The notes beneath the pieces were generated by a model. That model was not told the origin of the DNA. It did not search any database and was given only the letters and a program-made list of their open reading frames with translations. From contig CAJKRH010000045.1 of assembly GCA_905202255.1 (NCBI GenBank), positions 1 through 12,849 on the forward strand: DNA of 12,849 nt. The letters are read 5' to 3'. The position numbers and the translations under genes are program-made. Positions 1 through 6,389 of the stretch are shown piece by piece (the stretch's first letter is position 1; every line of letters starts with the position of its first letter). The stretch comes from an uncultured Ruminococcus sp. (GTDB lineage: Bacteria > Bacillota > Clostridia > Oscillospirales > CAG-272).

Positions 1-45
1 CCAGCGGGAGAAGGTGGCGCGGTTTACCGCGACGGATGAGGTGTT
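1..45. repeat. Truncated hairpin repeat at window edge
   Basis: The first bases contain a short hairpin, cgcggt (19-24) with accgcg (27-32) and a two-base loop, followed directly by acggatgagg. In many gut Clostridia, short interspersed repeats have the form of a C-rich/G-rich hairpin, a GGTGGC-type second hairpin and then GACGGATGAGG. That is recalled family knowledge, not something searched here. If this is such a repeat, its 5' half lies outside the window. It differs in sequence from the 139-base repeat at 403-541. Confidence 0.4.
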
Positions 46-261
46 ACTACAGTATATTGCCGAAACAAACCCTATCTCGCTATGTTCGCACCCAGACACG
101 CACCCAAATCTGAACCGCGAGGTTTGCCATAGCCCGACATGGCACAGCAGTGAATCCGAGTCGGCGCTTGAGCGTTTCGAACCTGTAGCCGTGGCTATGC
201 TATGGCGGGACGGTTCGCTCGCTATGTTCGCACCGGTCGCCGCGAGGCGACGGAAGGTGTT

Positions 262-286
262 AAAAGAGGAAAGCGTTCCTCTTTTT
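262..286 (+). terminator. Terminator-like hairpin in gene-free region
   Basis: A perfect 10 bp stem, aaaagaggaa (262-271) with ttcctctttt (276-285), closes an agcg loop and ends in a run of five T on the plus strand. The A-run on the other side makes it usable in both directions. For the leftward gene at 558-1175 it lies about 270 bases past the stop codon, so it could be a back-up terminator. No plus-strand gene is seen upstream inside the window. Confidence 0.4.
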
Positions 287-289
287 GTC

Positions 290-330
290 GTTCTTTTCGG
301 ACAAGCGAAAAGAACTCTAAAAGAAAACTT
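290..330 (+). repeat. Hairpin resembling first arm of the 139-base repeat
   Basis: A perfect 10 bp stem, gttcttttcg (290-299) with cgaaaagaac (306-315), is followed by tctaaaagaaaac. The order, a TTCTTTT arm, a short loop, an AAAAGAA arm and then a second A-rich AAAAGAA tract, matches the first hairpin and its trailing tract in the repeat at 403-541. It may be a diverged or partial copy. The similarity is in layout and low-complexity sequence, so chance cannot be excluded. Confidence 0.3.
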
Positions 331-402
331 TCTTCAAGTATCTTCTACTATCCAAAGCCCAAATTTCGCCAACAGACAAAATGAAAATCAAATTCTTCAT
401 CC

Positions 403-541
403 GCTTTTTCTTCGCGTGAGCAGGCGCAAAAGAAAAAGCTATCAAAAAGAAGTGCCATACAAGCTTTCGCGCTCTGCGGAGCGCGACGAGGACTCCGCGT
501 CCTCGACCGCGCCGCCTTCCCCAAAAGGCGGGCGAAAACTT
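403..541 (+). repeat. 139-base structured repeat, left copy (four hairpins)
   Basis: This copy matches, in inverted orientation, the segment 12849-12711. Identical blocks include 32 bases (420-451) and 22 bases (466-487). It folds into four consecutive hairpins. H0 pairs 403-412 with 430-439, and gcg 414-416 with cgc 425-427. H1 pairs tcgcgctc (467-474) with gagcgcga (479-486), loop tgcg. H2 pairs cgaggac (487-493) with gtcctcg (499-505), loop tccgc. H3 pairs ccgcctt (512-518) with aaggcgg (525-531). It ends in gcgaaaactt. In H2, four of seven pairs differ from the right copy and all four changes are compensated. It starts 16 bases beyond the stop codon of the leftward gene at 558, so the transcribed form is probably the reverse complement, as a 3' untranslated region. 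Function is unknown; it could be a REP-like element, a non-autonomous mobile element or a structured RNA. Confidence 0.75.
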
Positions 542-557
542 TAATAATGGCGTGCGC

Positions 558-1175
558 TCACTCCTGCGCGCTCAGCTTCGCGAGCGCGTATATATCGGCT
601 GGCACGGTGCCGCTCGCCTTACTGTTAGTGAGCATCAGCTCCGCCGCATAGAGGCTCTCCTGTGAAAGAAGCAATGCCGTACAGCCGTTTTCGCCCGAAT
701 ACACGGACGAAACAAGCTCCTCATAGAAGCGGGCAGTTGTTTTGCAATGTATCTTCTCGAAATTTTCAAATTCCGCATCCGCATTTGCCGTGAGCACAAA
801 CGGCACGCCATGCTTTGCCACATGGCGCATAAAATCGCGGAATTTATATGCCGCCTCGGGATTTTCCGCGGCAGGATATATCTCATAGCCCTGCACTTTC
901 AGTTTGGAAAGCGCAAAGACAAGGTCGGAATCATATTCCAGTCCGTCCGCCTTGATAAAAACGACGGGGCGCACGCTGTATTTTCTCGCCATGGCAAAGT
1001 AGCTGTCGAGCACTGAGGTGCCGGCGGCACATCCCTTTATCGCGGTGCTGTCGGCAACGATGGCGAAATTCAGCGATTTCGGTGCGCTGTCGCCCACGGC
1101 AAAAAGGCAGGTGCACAACACTGCCGAAAGAAGCAATGCCGAAAGTATTCTTTTTATCGGCTTTTTCTCTGCCAT
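558..1175 (-). CDS. Small exported protein of unknown function
   Basis: This is a 205-residue protein with a basic start (MAEKKPIKR) and a hydrophobic segment at about residues 9-27, which is a Sec signal peptide or N-terminal anchor. The segment contains cysteines but no proper lipobox. The start is well supported: AAGGAGAGG lies a few bases upstream of the ATG. The mature part alternates beta-like and helical stretches, for example LNFAIVADS, RPVVFIKAD, LKVQGYEIYP and GVPFVLTAN. This is loosely like the alternating strands of a NodB-type barrel, but the Asp-His-His metal motif of active deacetylases is absent, so I do not assign a function. It lies 58 bases downstream of the DUF3810 gene in the same direction and is probably co-transcribed with it. 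The intergenic gap holds a 9 bp hairpin. Its 3' end runs into the structured repeat. Confidence 0.75.
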   Translation of the reverse strand: MAEKKPIKRILSALLLSAVLCTCLFAVGDSAPKSLNFAIVADSTAIKGCAAGTSVLDSYFAMARKYSVRPVVFIKADGLEYDSDLVFALSKLKVQGYEIYPAAENPEAAYKFRDFMRHVAKHGVPFVLTANADAEFENFEKIHCKTTARFYEELVSSVYSGENGCTALLLSQESLYAAELMLTNSKASGTVPADIYALAKLSAQE

Positions 1176-1201
1176 GCGTTACCTCTCCTTTCGTCTCCGC
1201 G

Positions 1202-1223
1202 GTGATTGCCGTGCGGCAATCAC
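1202..1223 (-). promoter_or_regulatory. Intercistronic hairpin
   Basis: A perfect 9 bp stem, gtgattgcc (1202-1210) with ggcaatcac (1215-1223), closes a four-base loop. It fills most of the gap between the DUF3810 stop codon (1234) and the ribosome binding site of the next gene. No T-run follows on the minus strand, so it is unlikely to be a full terminator. It could set mRNA stability or processing between the two cistrons. Confidence 0.4.
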
Positions 1224-1233
1224 TTTGCAATTT

Positions 1234-2358
1234 TTACTCTGCCGCCTTTGCCGCCTCTGCCTTATAGTAAGCGACGGTCAGGTCTACCACGAGTCCATAG
1301 CTTTTTGTTCCAGCGGGCTGACCGTGGTCCTCAATATATGTGTTGTTTATCTTTTCTGTTGCATCGGCGACCTTATTTTCGCGATATTTCTCGAAAAACG
1401 CGCTGTATGCCGCGTATTCCGAGCGAATCTCCTGCGGCACCATCGCCCAGAGCTGTGCATGGAGGGTCTTGTCCGCGGAAGCGAGACTGTTCAGCACCGA
1501 GAGCAGAACATCTACATATCCGCTGTAGCGCAGATAGGGGTCATCGCTGTTGATGCAGACGAGAAACGCCGCGAAGTTCGCTTCATCCTCGCGGGCAATT
1601 CCGCGCTGATGCGCCATTTCGTGCGCCGCCGAGGTGGCGACGATATAATCGGGATAATTTGTATTTACATTCGCCTCGCCCGTGAAGAAGCAGTAAACGC
1701 CCGAGAGATGCGTATATGTCATTTTCTCGCTGAGCATGACGGGCTTTGTATTCGTATAGAGCTTATGCAGAAACGGATATTTCCCGCAGGTGGTCTTGTA
1801 CGCGGCATTGAGCTTTTTATTCATTTCAAAATATGTGTACGGCATATAGGAGCCGCCGTCGCGTGCGAAATCGATATTTTCCAGTTCTTTTTTCGCGCCG
1901 ATGACAAGCTTTCTGCCTGTCTCGTAAAGCTCCTCGGCGGAAACCTCTTTTTTATCCAGTTCCATTTTTTTATCTATCGTCGTGCCGTAATAGCCCGTAC
2001 CGTAGCCGAAAATGAAAACGGCATATATAAGCGCGGCGCAGGAAACAAAACCAACGGCAAAGCGTATCGCCTGAGCCGAGGATTTTCTCGCGGCGCGCAC
2101 GATGAGAAATATAATCAATGCCACGAGAAGCGGCGAAGCGATGATGAGAAATTCCGCGAGGGAAAACGGGATGATGCTCGTCGGCACGGCGAGCATCGCA
2201 CGGATGGCGACGCCCGAGGTATCGTTTATGAAATCGGAAAGCGCCACGCTCTTTTTTGCGATAAGTTCAATGGCAAAAGCCACTGCACCGAGCGCAAAAA
2301 ATACAAGCGACCATATCGTAACATAACGGAAAAATCCGCTTCGTGTTTTCTTTTCCAT
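1234..2358 (-). CDS. DUF3810-type membrane protein with HExxH metalloprotease-like motif
   Basis: The N-terminal third has three likely membrane helices (about residues 12-32, 62-89 and 100-120, counted from the chosen ATG). They precede a soluble domain with HEMAHQRG at residues 246-253 and an acidic REDEANFAAF about ten residues later. HExxH plus a downstream Glu is the zinc-peptidase signature. DUF3810 proteins share this architecture, and I recognise the family from the SAAHEMAHQRG block. Activity and substrate are unknown. Two starts are possible: a GTG at 2370 (378 residues) with AAGGA only two bases upstream, or the ATG at 2358 (374 residues) with the same site about 14 bases away. Neither spacing is ideal and I chose the ATG. 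A consensus promoter lies upstream. The gene leads a likely two-gene unit with the exported protein at 558-1175. Confidence 0.8.
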   Translation of the reverse strand: MEKKTRSGFFRYVTIWSLVFFALGAVAFAIELIAKKSVALSDFINDTSGVAIRAMLAVPTSIIPFSLAEFLIIASPLLVALIIFLIVRAARKSSAQAIRFAVGFVSCAALIYAVFIFGYGTGYYGTTIDKKMELDKKEVSAEELYETGRKLVIGAKKELENIDFARDGGSYMPYTYFEMNKKLNAAYKTTCGKYPFLHKLYTNTKPVMLSEKMTYTHLSGVYCFFTGEANVNTNYPDYIVATSAAHEMAHQRGIAREDEANFAAFLVCINSDDPYLRYSGYVDVLLSVLNSLASADKTLHAQLWAMVPQEIRSEYAAYSAFFEKYRENKVADATEKINNTYIEDHGQPAGTKSYGLVVDLTVAYYKAEAAKAAE

Positions 2359-2401
2359 AGTGAAAAGCACCGTCCTTTTTGTGTATACTTTCTTAATTTA
2401 C

Positions 2402-2430
2402 ATCATATCATAAAATCATGAATTTTTCAA
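2402..2430 (-). promoter_or_regulatory. Sigma-A promoter for the DUF3810 gene
   Basis: On the minus strand there is TTGAAA (2430-2425), a 17-base spacer and TATGAT (2407-2402), in an AT-rich stretch. Transcription should start near 2395, giving a short leader before the ribosome binding site at about 2372-2380. Confidence 0.75.
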
Positions 2431-2488
2431 TAGTTTTTAATTTGATATTGATATTAGAATGTAAATTTATACAGACATTTATACCGTG

Positions 2489-2553
2489 CCTTCAAAAAAA
2501 GAAGGAAACCGCCCAAAATGCAGCCTTGCATTTTTCGTGGAAGTTCCCTTTTT
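2489..2553 (-). terminator. Possible terminator of the pro operon
   Basis: Just after the proC stop codon, the leftward transcript can form an inner hairpin, aaaatgca with tgcatttt (2534-2527 with 2522-2515, loop aggc). An imperfect outer stem between aaaaagggaac (2553-2543) and gtttccttcttttt (2509-2496) ends in a seven-T run (2500-2494). The outer stem has bulges, so the fold is plausible rather than clear. A small ccttc/gaagg hairpin (2489-2505) overlaps the T-run. Confidence 0.45.
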
Positions 2554-2555
2554 AT

Positions 2556-3365
2556 TCATTTTCCCGCAAGCTCGAGCGTGCGCCTGTATGAAGCCTGCGC
2601 CGCCTCAAGCACAATGCGCGAAAGCTCATTTTGCTCAAAGCTGTGAACGCCTTCTATCGTTGTCCCGCCGGGACTGCAGACCTTTATTTTCAGCTCCTCG
2701 GGTGCCTCCTTTGAAGAAAGCGCCAATCCCGCCGCGCCGAGCATGGTCTGCTCCGCATAGAGCCGCGCCTTTTCGCCGTCAAGCCCGAGTGCCTTGCCAG
2801 CCTCCTCAAATGCGCTGACAAACATGAACATGAATGCCGGTCCGCAACCGGATATGACGCTCGCCGCATCTATCTTTTCCTCGGGAATCATATCGCAGAT
2901 GCCCGCGTATTCAAGCGCATCGGTAAATTCGGCAAGCTCTGCCTTTGTAACGAGCGGATTTGCCGTACAGAGAATCATACCCTCGCCTATCGCGACGGGT
3001 GTATTCGGCATGATGCGGATGACGGGGATATTCCCGCCGAAAAGCGCGGAAATCTTCTCCGTAGAGAGCCCTGCCGCCATGGTAACAAGAATAAATCTAT
3101 CCCCGCGCGCGGCAAGCACAGGCGAAATATCCTCGGCGAGTGCCGCCATACCCTGCGGCTTCACTCCGAGAAAAATATATCTGCATTTGCCTGCCGCATC
3201 GGCGTTCGTACCGTAATCGCAACCCAGCTCCTCTGCCAGAATCCGAGCCTTTTCCTCCGTTCTGTTTGCGAGGAGCATTTCCTCCGGCTCCGTCTTTTCC
3301 GCGATGGCGCGGGCAAGCGCGCCGCCCATATTCCCTGTACCGATGAAACCAAATTTATATTTCAT
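2556..3365 (-). CDS. proC: Pyrroline-5-carboxylate reductase
   Basis: ProC reduces 1-pyrroline-5-carboxylate to L-proline with NAD(P)H in the cytoplasm, the last step of proline synthesis. The 269-residue length is normal for the family. An N-terminal Rossmann fold begins with FIGTGNMG (dinucleotide-binding glycines at residues 9-14), followed by LGVKPQ (66-71) and MPNTPV (119-124). The C-terminal helical dimerisation and active-site domain shows SGCGPAF (172-178) and SPGGTTIEGV (231-240), both hallmark blocks. The start is secure, with AAGGAG six bases upstream of the ATG. The gene lies 19 bases after proA and is the last gene of the five-gene leftward operon. A probable terminator follows. 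Confidence 0.97.
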   Translation of the reverse strand: MKYKFGFIGTGNMGGALARAIAEKTEPEEMLLANRTEEKARILAEELGCDYGTNADAAGKCRYIFLGVKPQGMAALAEDISPVLAARGDRFILVTMAAGLSTEKISALFGGNIPVIRIMPNTPVAIGEGMILCTANPLVTKAELAEFTDALEYAGICDMIPEEKIDAASVISGCGPAFMFMFVSAFEEAGKALGLDGEKARLYAEQTMLGAAGLALSSKEAPEELKIKVCSPGGTTIEGVHSFEQNELSRIVLEAAQASYRRTLELAGK

Positions 3366-3384
3366 TTCAGTCTCCTTTTTGAAT

Positions 3385-4647
3385 TCAGCGGATATTTCCG
3401 TTGCCTCTGATTATATACTTATATGAAGTCAGCTCGCGAAGCCCCATAGGACCTCTCGCGTGAAGCTTCTGCGTGGAGATGCCCATCTCACAGCCAAGCC
3501 CGAACTCGCCGCCGTCGGTAAAGCGCGTGGACGCATTGATATATACCGCCGCGCTGTCGACAAGGGAGGCAAAGGTTTCCTGCGCCGCCTTATCCTCGGC
3601 TACTATTGCTTCGCTGTGCGCTGTGGAATGGGACGCTATATGCTCCGTCGCGGCGCGCACATTGTCGACAATGCCGACAGCCATGATATAATCGAGAAAT
3701 TCCGTATCAAAATCGCGCTCGCCGGCAGGCGTGCCGTCAATTATTGCGGCGGCGCGGGAATCAAGCCGCAACTCCACGGGCACAAGTCCCCCTTCCCTGC
3801 GCTTATCGACAAGCACCTTTTTCAGCTCCGGCAGAAACTGCGCCGCTATATCCCTATGCACAAGGCAGACCTCCGCCGCATTGCATACGGAGGGGCGGCT
3901 TGTCTTTGCATTTTCGATTATCTTCAGCGCCTTATCGAAATCGGCGCTTTTATCAACATAAATATGGCATATGCCTGTCCCTGTTTCTATGCAGGGGACT
4001 ATCGCCTTCTCCACGCAGGCGCGGATAAGTCCTGCGCCGCCGCGCGGGATAAGCAGATCGACATAGCCGCGCGCGAGCATCAGCTCCTCGGCGCTTCCCC
4101 TGCCCGTATCGTCGATGATATTTACAAAATCCATCGGGAGAGCGCAATCGGCAAGTCCGCGGCGCATAGCCGAGGCTATGGCATGGGATGAAGCATACGC
4201 TTCCTTGCCGCCGCGCAGAATGCAGACATTGCCGCTCTTGAGGCAGAGCGCCGCGGCATCGGAGGTGACATTCGGGCGGCTCTCATAGATTATCGCGATG
4301 ACGCCGAGCGGAACGGAAACCTTGTCTATTTCAAGTCCGTTCGGACGCACTGTATGTGAGAGAAGCACGCCGACGGGGTCTTCCAGTGCGGCGACGGCGC
4401 GTATGCCCTCCGCCATTGCGGCGATTCGCGCTTCGTTCAGCGACAGTCTGTCGAGCATCACGCGGGAAAAGCGCCCCTCTGCCTCCGCCTTTTCCATATC
4501 GGAGGCGTTTGCCGCAAGAATAGCGTCTTTATCCTCAATCAGCGCGTCCGCCATGGCAAGGAGTGCCTTATTCTTCTCCTCTGCGGAAAGCGCGGCAAGC
4601 GCCGCCTTTGCCGCATTGGCATTTTTCAGTATTTCAGCCGTTGTCAT
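3385..4647 (-). CDS. proA: Gamma-glutamyl phosphate reductase (glutamate-5-semialdehyde dehydrogenase)
   Basis: ProA reduces gamma-glutamyl phosphate with NADPH to glutamate-5-semialdehyde, which cyclises to pyrroline-5-carboxylate, the substrate of ProC. The 420 residues match the family. The aldehyde-dehydrogenase-type fold is shown by PLGVIAIIYESRPNVTSDA (113-131), LKSGN (136-140) and the catalytic cysteine in RPSVCNA (Cys255). The C-terminal GPMGLRELTSYKY signature is also present. The start codon lies four bases after the proB stop, with GAGG inside the end of proB. The two subunits, which act in sequence on a labile phosphate intermediate, are therefore translated as neighbours. Confidence 0.97.
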   Translation of the reverse strand: MTTAEILKNANAAKAALAALSAEEKNKALLAMADALIEDKDAILAANASDMEKAEAEGRFSRVMLDRLSLNEARIAAMAEGIRAVAALEDPVGVLLSHTVRPNGLEIDKVSVPLGVIAIIYESRPNVTSDAAALCLKSGNVCILRGGKEAYASSHAIASAMRRGLADCALPMDFVNIIDDTGRGSAEELMLARGYVDLLIPRGGAGLIRACVEKAIVPCIETGTGICHIYVDKSADFDKALKIIENAKTSRPSVCNAAEVCLVHRDIAAQFLPELKKVLVDKRREGGLVPVELRLDSRAAAIIDGTPAGERDFDTEFLDYIMAVGIVDNVRAATEHIASHSTAHSEAIVAEDKAAQETFASLVDSAAVYINASTRFTDGGEFGLGCEMGISTQKLHARGPMGLRELTSYKYIIRGNGNIR

Positions 4648-4651
4648 AAAT

Positions 4652-5422
4652 TTATTTCCTCTTTCCCAGAAAACGCGTGCCGAGCGCCTTGCCGTCCGCT
4701 ATATTGTAGAGCGCGGCAGGGTTTGCGCCGTTTGCGATTATCATATCTATGCCCGCGCCCGTCGCTATCTCGGCGGCGTGGAGCTTGGTTTTCATGCCGC
4801 CCGTGCCCAGCTCGGAGCCCTTGCCGTCGCCCAGAGCCATGACCTCGGGAGTCAGCTCCTCTATGACGGGGATAAGCTTCGCATCGGGATTTTTTCTCGG
4901 GTCGCTCGTATAGAGCCCGTCGATATCCGAGAGCAGAACGAGCAGGTCGGCATCGACATTTGCCGCCACTATCGCGCCGAGCGTATCGTTATCGCCTATC
5001 ACGATTTCGTCTGTGGCAACGGTGTCGTTCTCGTTTATTACGGGGAGCGCATCCAGCTCAAGCAGGCGGAACATGGTGTTTTTGAAGTTTTCGCGGCGCG
5101 TTTCGTTCTCCACATCCTCTTTTGTCAGCAGTATCTGCGCCACCGTGTGATTGTATTCGCCGAAAAGCTTGTCATAGGTATACATCAGCTCGCACTGACC
5201 GACGGCTGCCGCCGCCTGCTTTGTGGGAATGTCTGTCGGGCGTTTTTTCAGCCCCAGCTTGCCGACTCCCATTCCGATGGCACCCGAAGAAATGAGTATG
5301 ACCTCGTTTCCCGCGTTTTTCAGGTCGCTCATCGCGCGGCAAAGCTCCTCTACGCGGCGTATATTCAGCAAACCCGTGCTGTAGGCAAGCGTCGATGTTC
5401 CTACTTTTATTACTATTCTCAT
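4652..5422 (-). CDS. proB: Glutamate 5-kinase, short form without PUA domain
   Basis: ProB phosphorylates L-glutamate with ATP to gamma-glutamyl phosphate, the committed and usually feedback-controlled step of proline synthesis. The amino-acid-kinase fold is clear: IKVGTSTL (5-12), LISSGAIGMG (43-52), VINENDTV (128-135), IGDNDTLGA (142-150), LSDIDGLY (164-171) and GTGGMKTKL (206-214). I chose the ATG at 5422 (256 residues) because it begins the conserved MRIVIKVG start and AGGAG lies about 11 bases upstream. An in-frame ATG at 5470 would overlap the preceding gene and add a charged tail with no counterpart in the family. The protein ends right after the kinase domain. The C-terminal PUA domain of longer forms such as that of E. 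coli is absent, as in several other bacteria with short ProB. Confidence 0.96.
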   Translation of the reverse strand: MRIVIKVGTSTLAYSTGLLNIRRVEELCRAMSDLKNAGNEVILISSGAIGMGVGKLGLKKRPTDIPTKQAAAAVGQCELMYTYDKLFGEYNHTVAQILLTKEDVENETRRENFKNTMFRLLELDALPVINENDTVATDEIVIGDNDTLGAIVAANVDADLLVLLSDIDGLYTSDPRKNPDAKLIPVIEELTPEVMALGDGKGSELGTGGMKTKLHAAEIATGAGIDMIIANGANPAALYNIADGKALGTRFLGKRK

Positions 5423-5447
5423 ATATTTTTCTTTCTCCTGTATTTTT

Positions 5448-6389
5448 TCAGACTCCAAGCGTTTTCGCAAGAAAAGCGTCCAGTGCCTTTTCGCATTTTT
5501 CTCTGTTTACAAGGTAGCTCATGCCATGCCCCGCTCCCGAAACGGAAATAAATGTCCCGTCTCCGCGAAATGCCGCGGCATTTTCCTCTCCCATGCGGTA
5601 TGGGACAAAATCATCCCCCGTACCGTGGATGAAAAGAACGGGCAGGCGGCATTTTGCAAGTGCCCCGGTGGTGGAATATTCTCCTATATCATAATGCGCG
5701 AGCGTGCGGAACCACAAATTCATCGCGGGCAGTATGAGCCACGGCGGCAGATGATAATCCGCGCGGATAACCTCGGAAAGTATCGCTTTCGGTGAGGTAA
5801 AGCCGCAGTCGGCGATTATTCCCTTTACCTCCGGCGGCAGATCGTCACCCGAAGCCATCAGCACGGTGGTCGCGCCCATTGAAAGCCCCTCGAGCACAAG
5901 CGGCAGACCCGCGAAAATGCGTGTTGCCTCTGCCGCCCAGAGCAGGCAGTCGCCGCGCTCCTTTATGCCGAAGCCGATATATTTGCCCTCGCTTTTTCCG
6001 TGCGAACGCTGGTCGACAAGGAGCAGGCTTATTCCTTTTTCGAGATATTTTCTTATTACCGCACCGAAATCAAAATATCCGTAGTCCGAGCGATAGCCGT
6101 GAAAGAGCAGAACAGCCGCCCGCTCGTTTTCGGCTCGGAAAACCTTGGCATGGAGCCGCAAGCCGTCGCATGATGTGATATATACATCCTCATACGGAAG
6201 CAAGCGCACATAGGCTATTGCCGCGCTCAGCTCCTCACGATAGCCGTCAAACTGCTTGGCGGCAAGAAATTTGTCGATATTCGCTTCCTTTCCTCTTCGC
6301 GCCGCTTTGCGAAAGCAGAAATAAGCTGTCGCCATATATATCGCCGCGAGCAGAAAAAGCACGCCGAGTGCTGTGAAAAGATATTTCAT
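5448..6389 (-). CDS. Membrane-anchored alpha/beta hydrolase
   Basis: This is a 313-residue serine hydrolase with one N-terminal membrane helix (about residues 3-26, followed by basic RKAARRGK). The catalytic domain is therefore anchored, and by the positive-inside rule its placement is uncertain. The domain shows LLFHGYRSD (oxyanion-type HG, 94-102), VDQRSHGKS, the nucleophile elbow GLSMG (Ser170), the acid in HGTGDDFVP (Asp259 or Asp260) and the base in SGAGHG (His288). All triad residues are present. This pattern is common in uncharacterised Firmicutes hydrolases of the BAAT/acyl-peptidase-like type; the substrate is unknown. The start is the ATG at 6389, which overlaps the previous stop as ATGA and has GGAGG close upstream, indicating translational coupling. 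A start ten codons earlier is unlikely. The gene lies 25 bases before proB. Confidence 0.88.
   Translation of the reverse strand: MKYLFTALGVLFLLAAIYMATAYFCFRKAARRGKEANIDKFLAAKQFDGYREELSAAIAYVRLLPYEDVYITSCDGLRLHAKVFRAENERAAVLLFHGYRSDYGYFDFGAVIRKYLEKGISLLLVDQRSHGKSEGKYIGFGIKERGDCLLWAAEATRIFAGLPLVLEGLSMGATTVLMASGDDLPPEVKGIIADCGFTSPKAILSEVIRADYHLPPWLILPAMNLWFRTLAHYDIGEYSTTGALAKCRLPVLFIHGTGDDFVPYRMGEENAAAFRGDGTFISVSGAGHGMSYLVNREKCEKALDAFLAKTLGV

Larger units (their letters stand above)
46..402. other. Gene-free stretch rich in hairpins
   Basis: No credible gene is visible here; the one long reading frame has no recognisable domain, no ribosome binding site and runs through repeats. The stretch holds a 17-base direct repeat (76-92 and 218-234, beginning ctcgctatg), a hairpin tgccat/atggca (125-130 with 139-144), a hairpin gtcgcc/ggcgac (236-241 with 246-251), a terminator-like hairpin (262-286) and a fourth hairpin (290-315). 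It looks like accumulated repeat or decayed sequence downstream of the leftward gene at 558. Confidence 0.5.

Noticed and set aside
1..402. A CRISPR array or additional tRNA in the left flank
   Set aside because: The repeated 17-mer occurs only twice with a 125-base interval, and no cloverleaf could be drawn through the gctatgctatgg region.
14..544. A 176-codon open frame over the left flank
   Set aside because: It has no ribosome binding site, no recognisable domain, and runs through several hairpins and the structured repeat. Its end (PPSPKGGRKL) is the translation of the repeat and reappears in the other copy.
1018..2421. A 467-codon plus-strand frame
   Set aside because: It is antisense to the DUF3810 gene and the exported-protein gene, which have good ribosome binding sites and recognisable features. 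Its product is rich in Arg, Cys and His without domains.
4298..5551. A 417-codon plus-strand frame
   Set aside because: It is antisense to proA, proB and the hydrolase, whose family motifs are certain.
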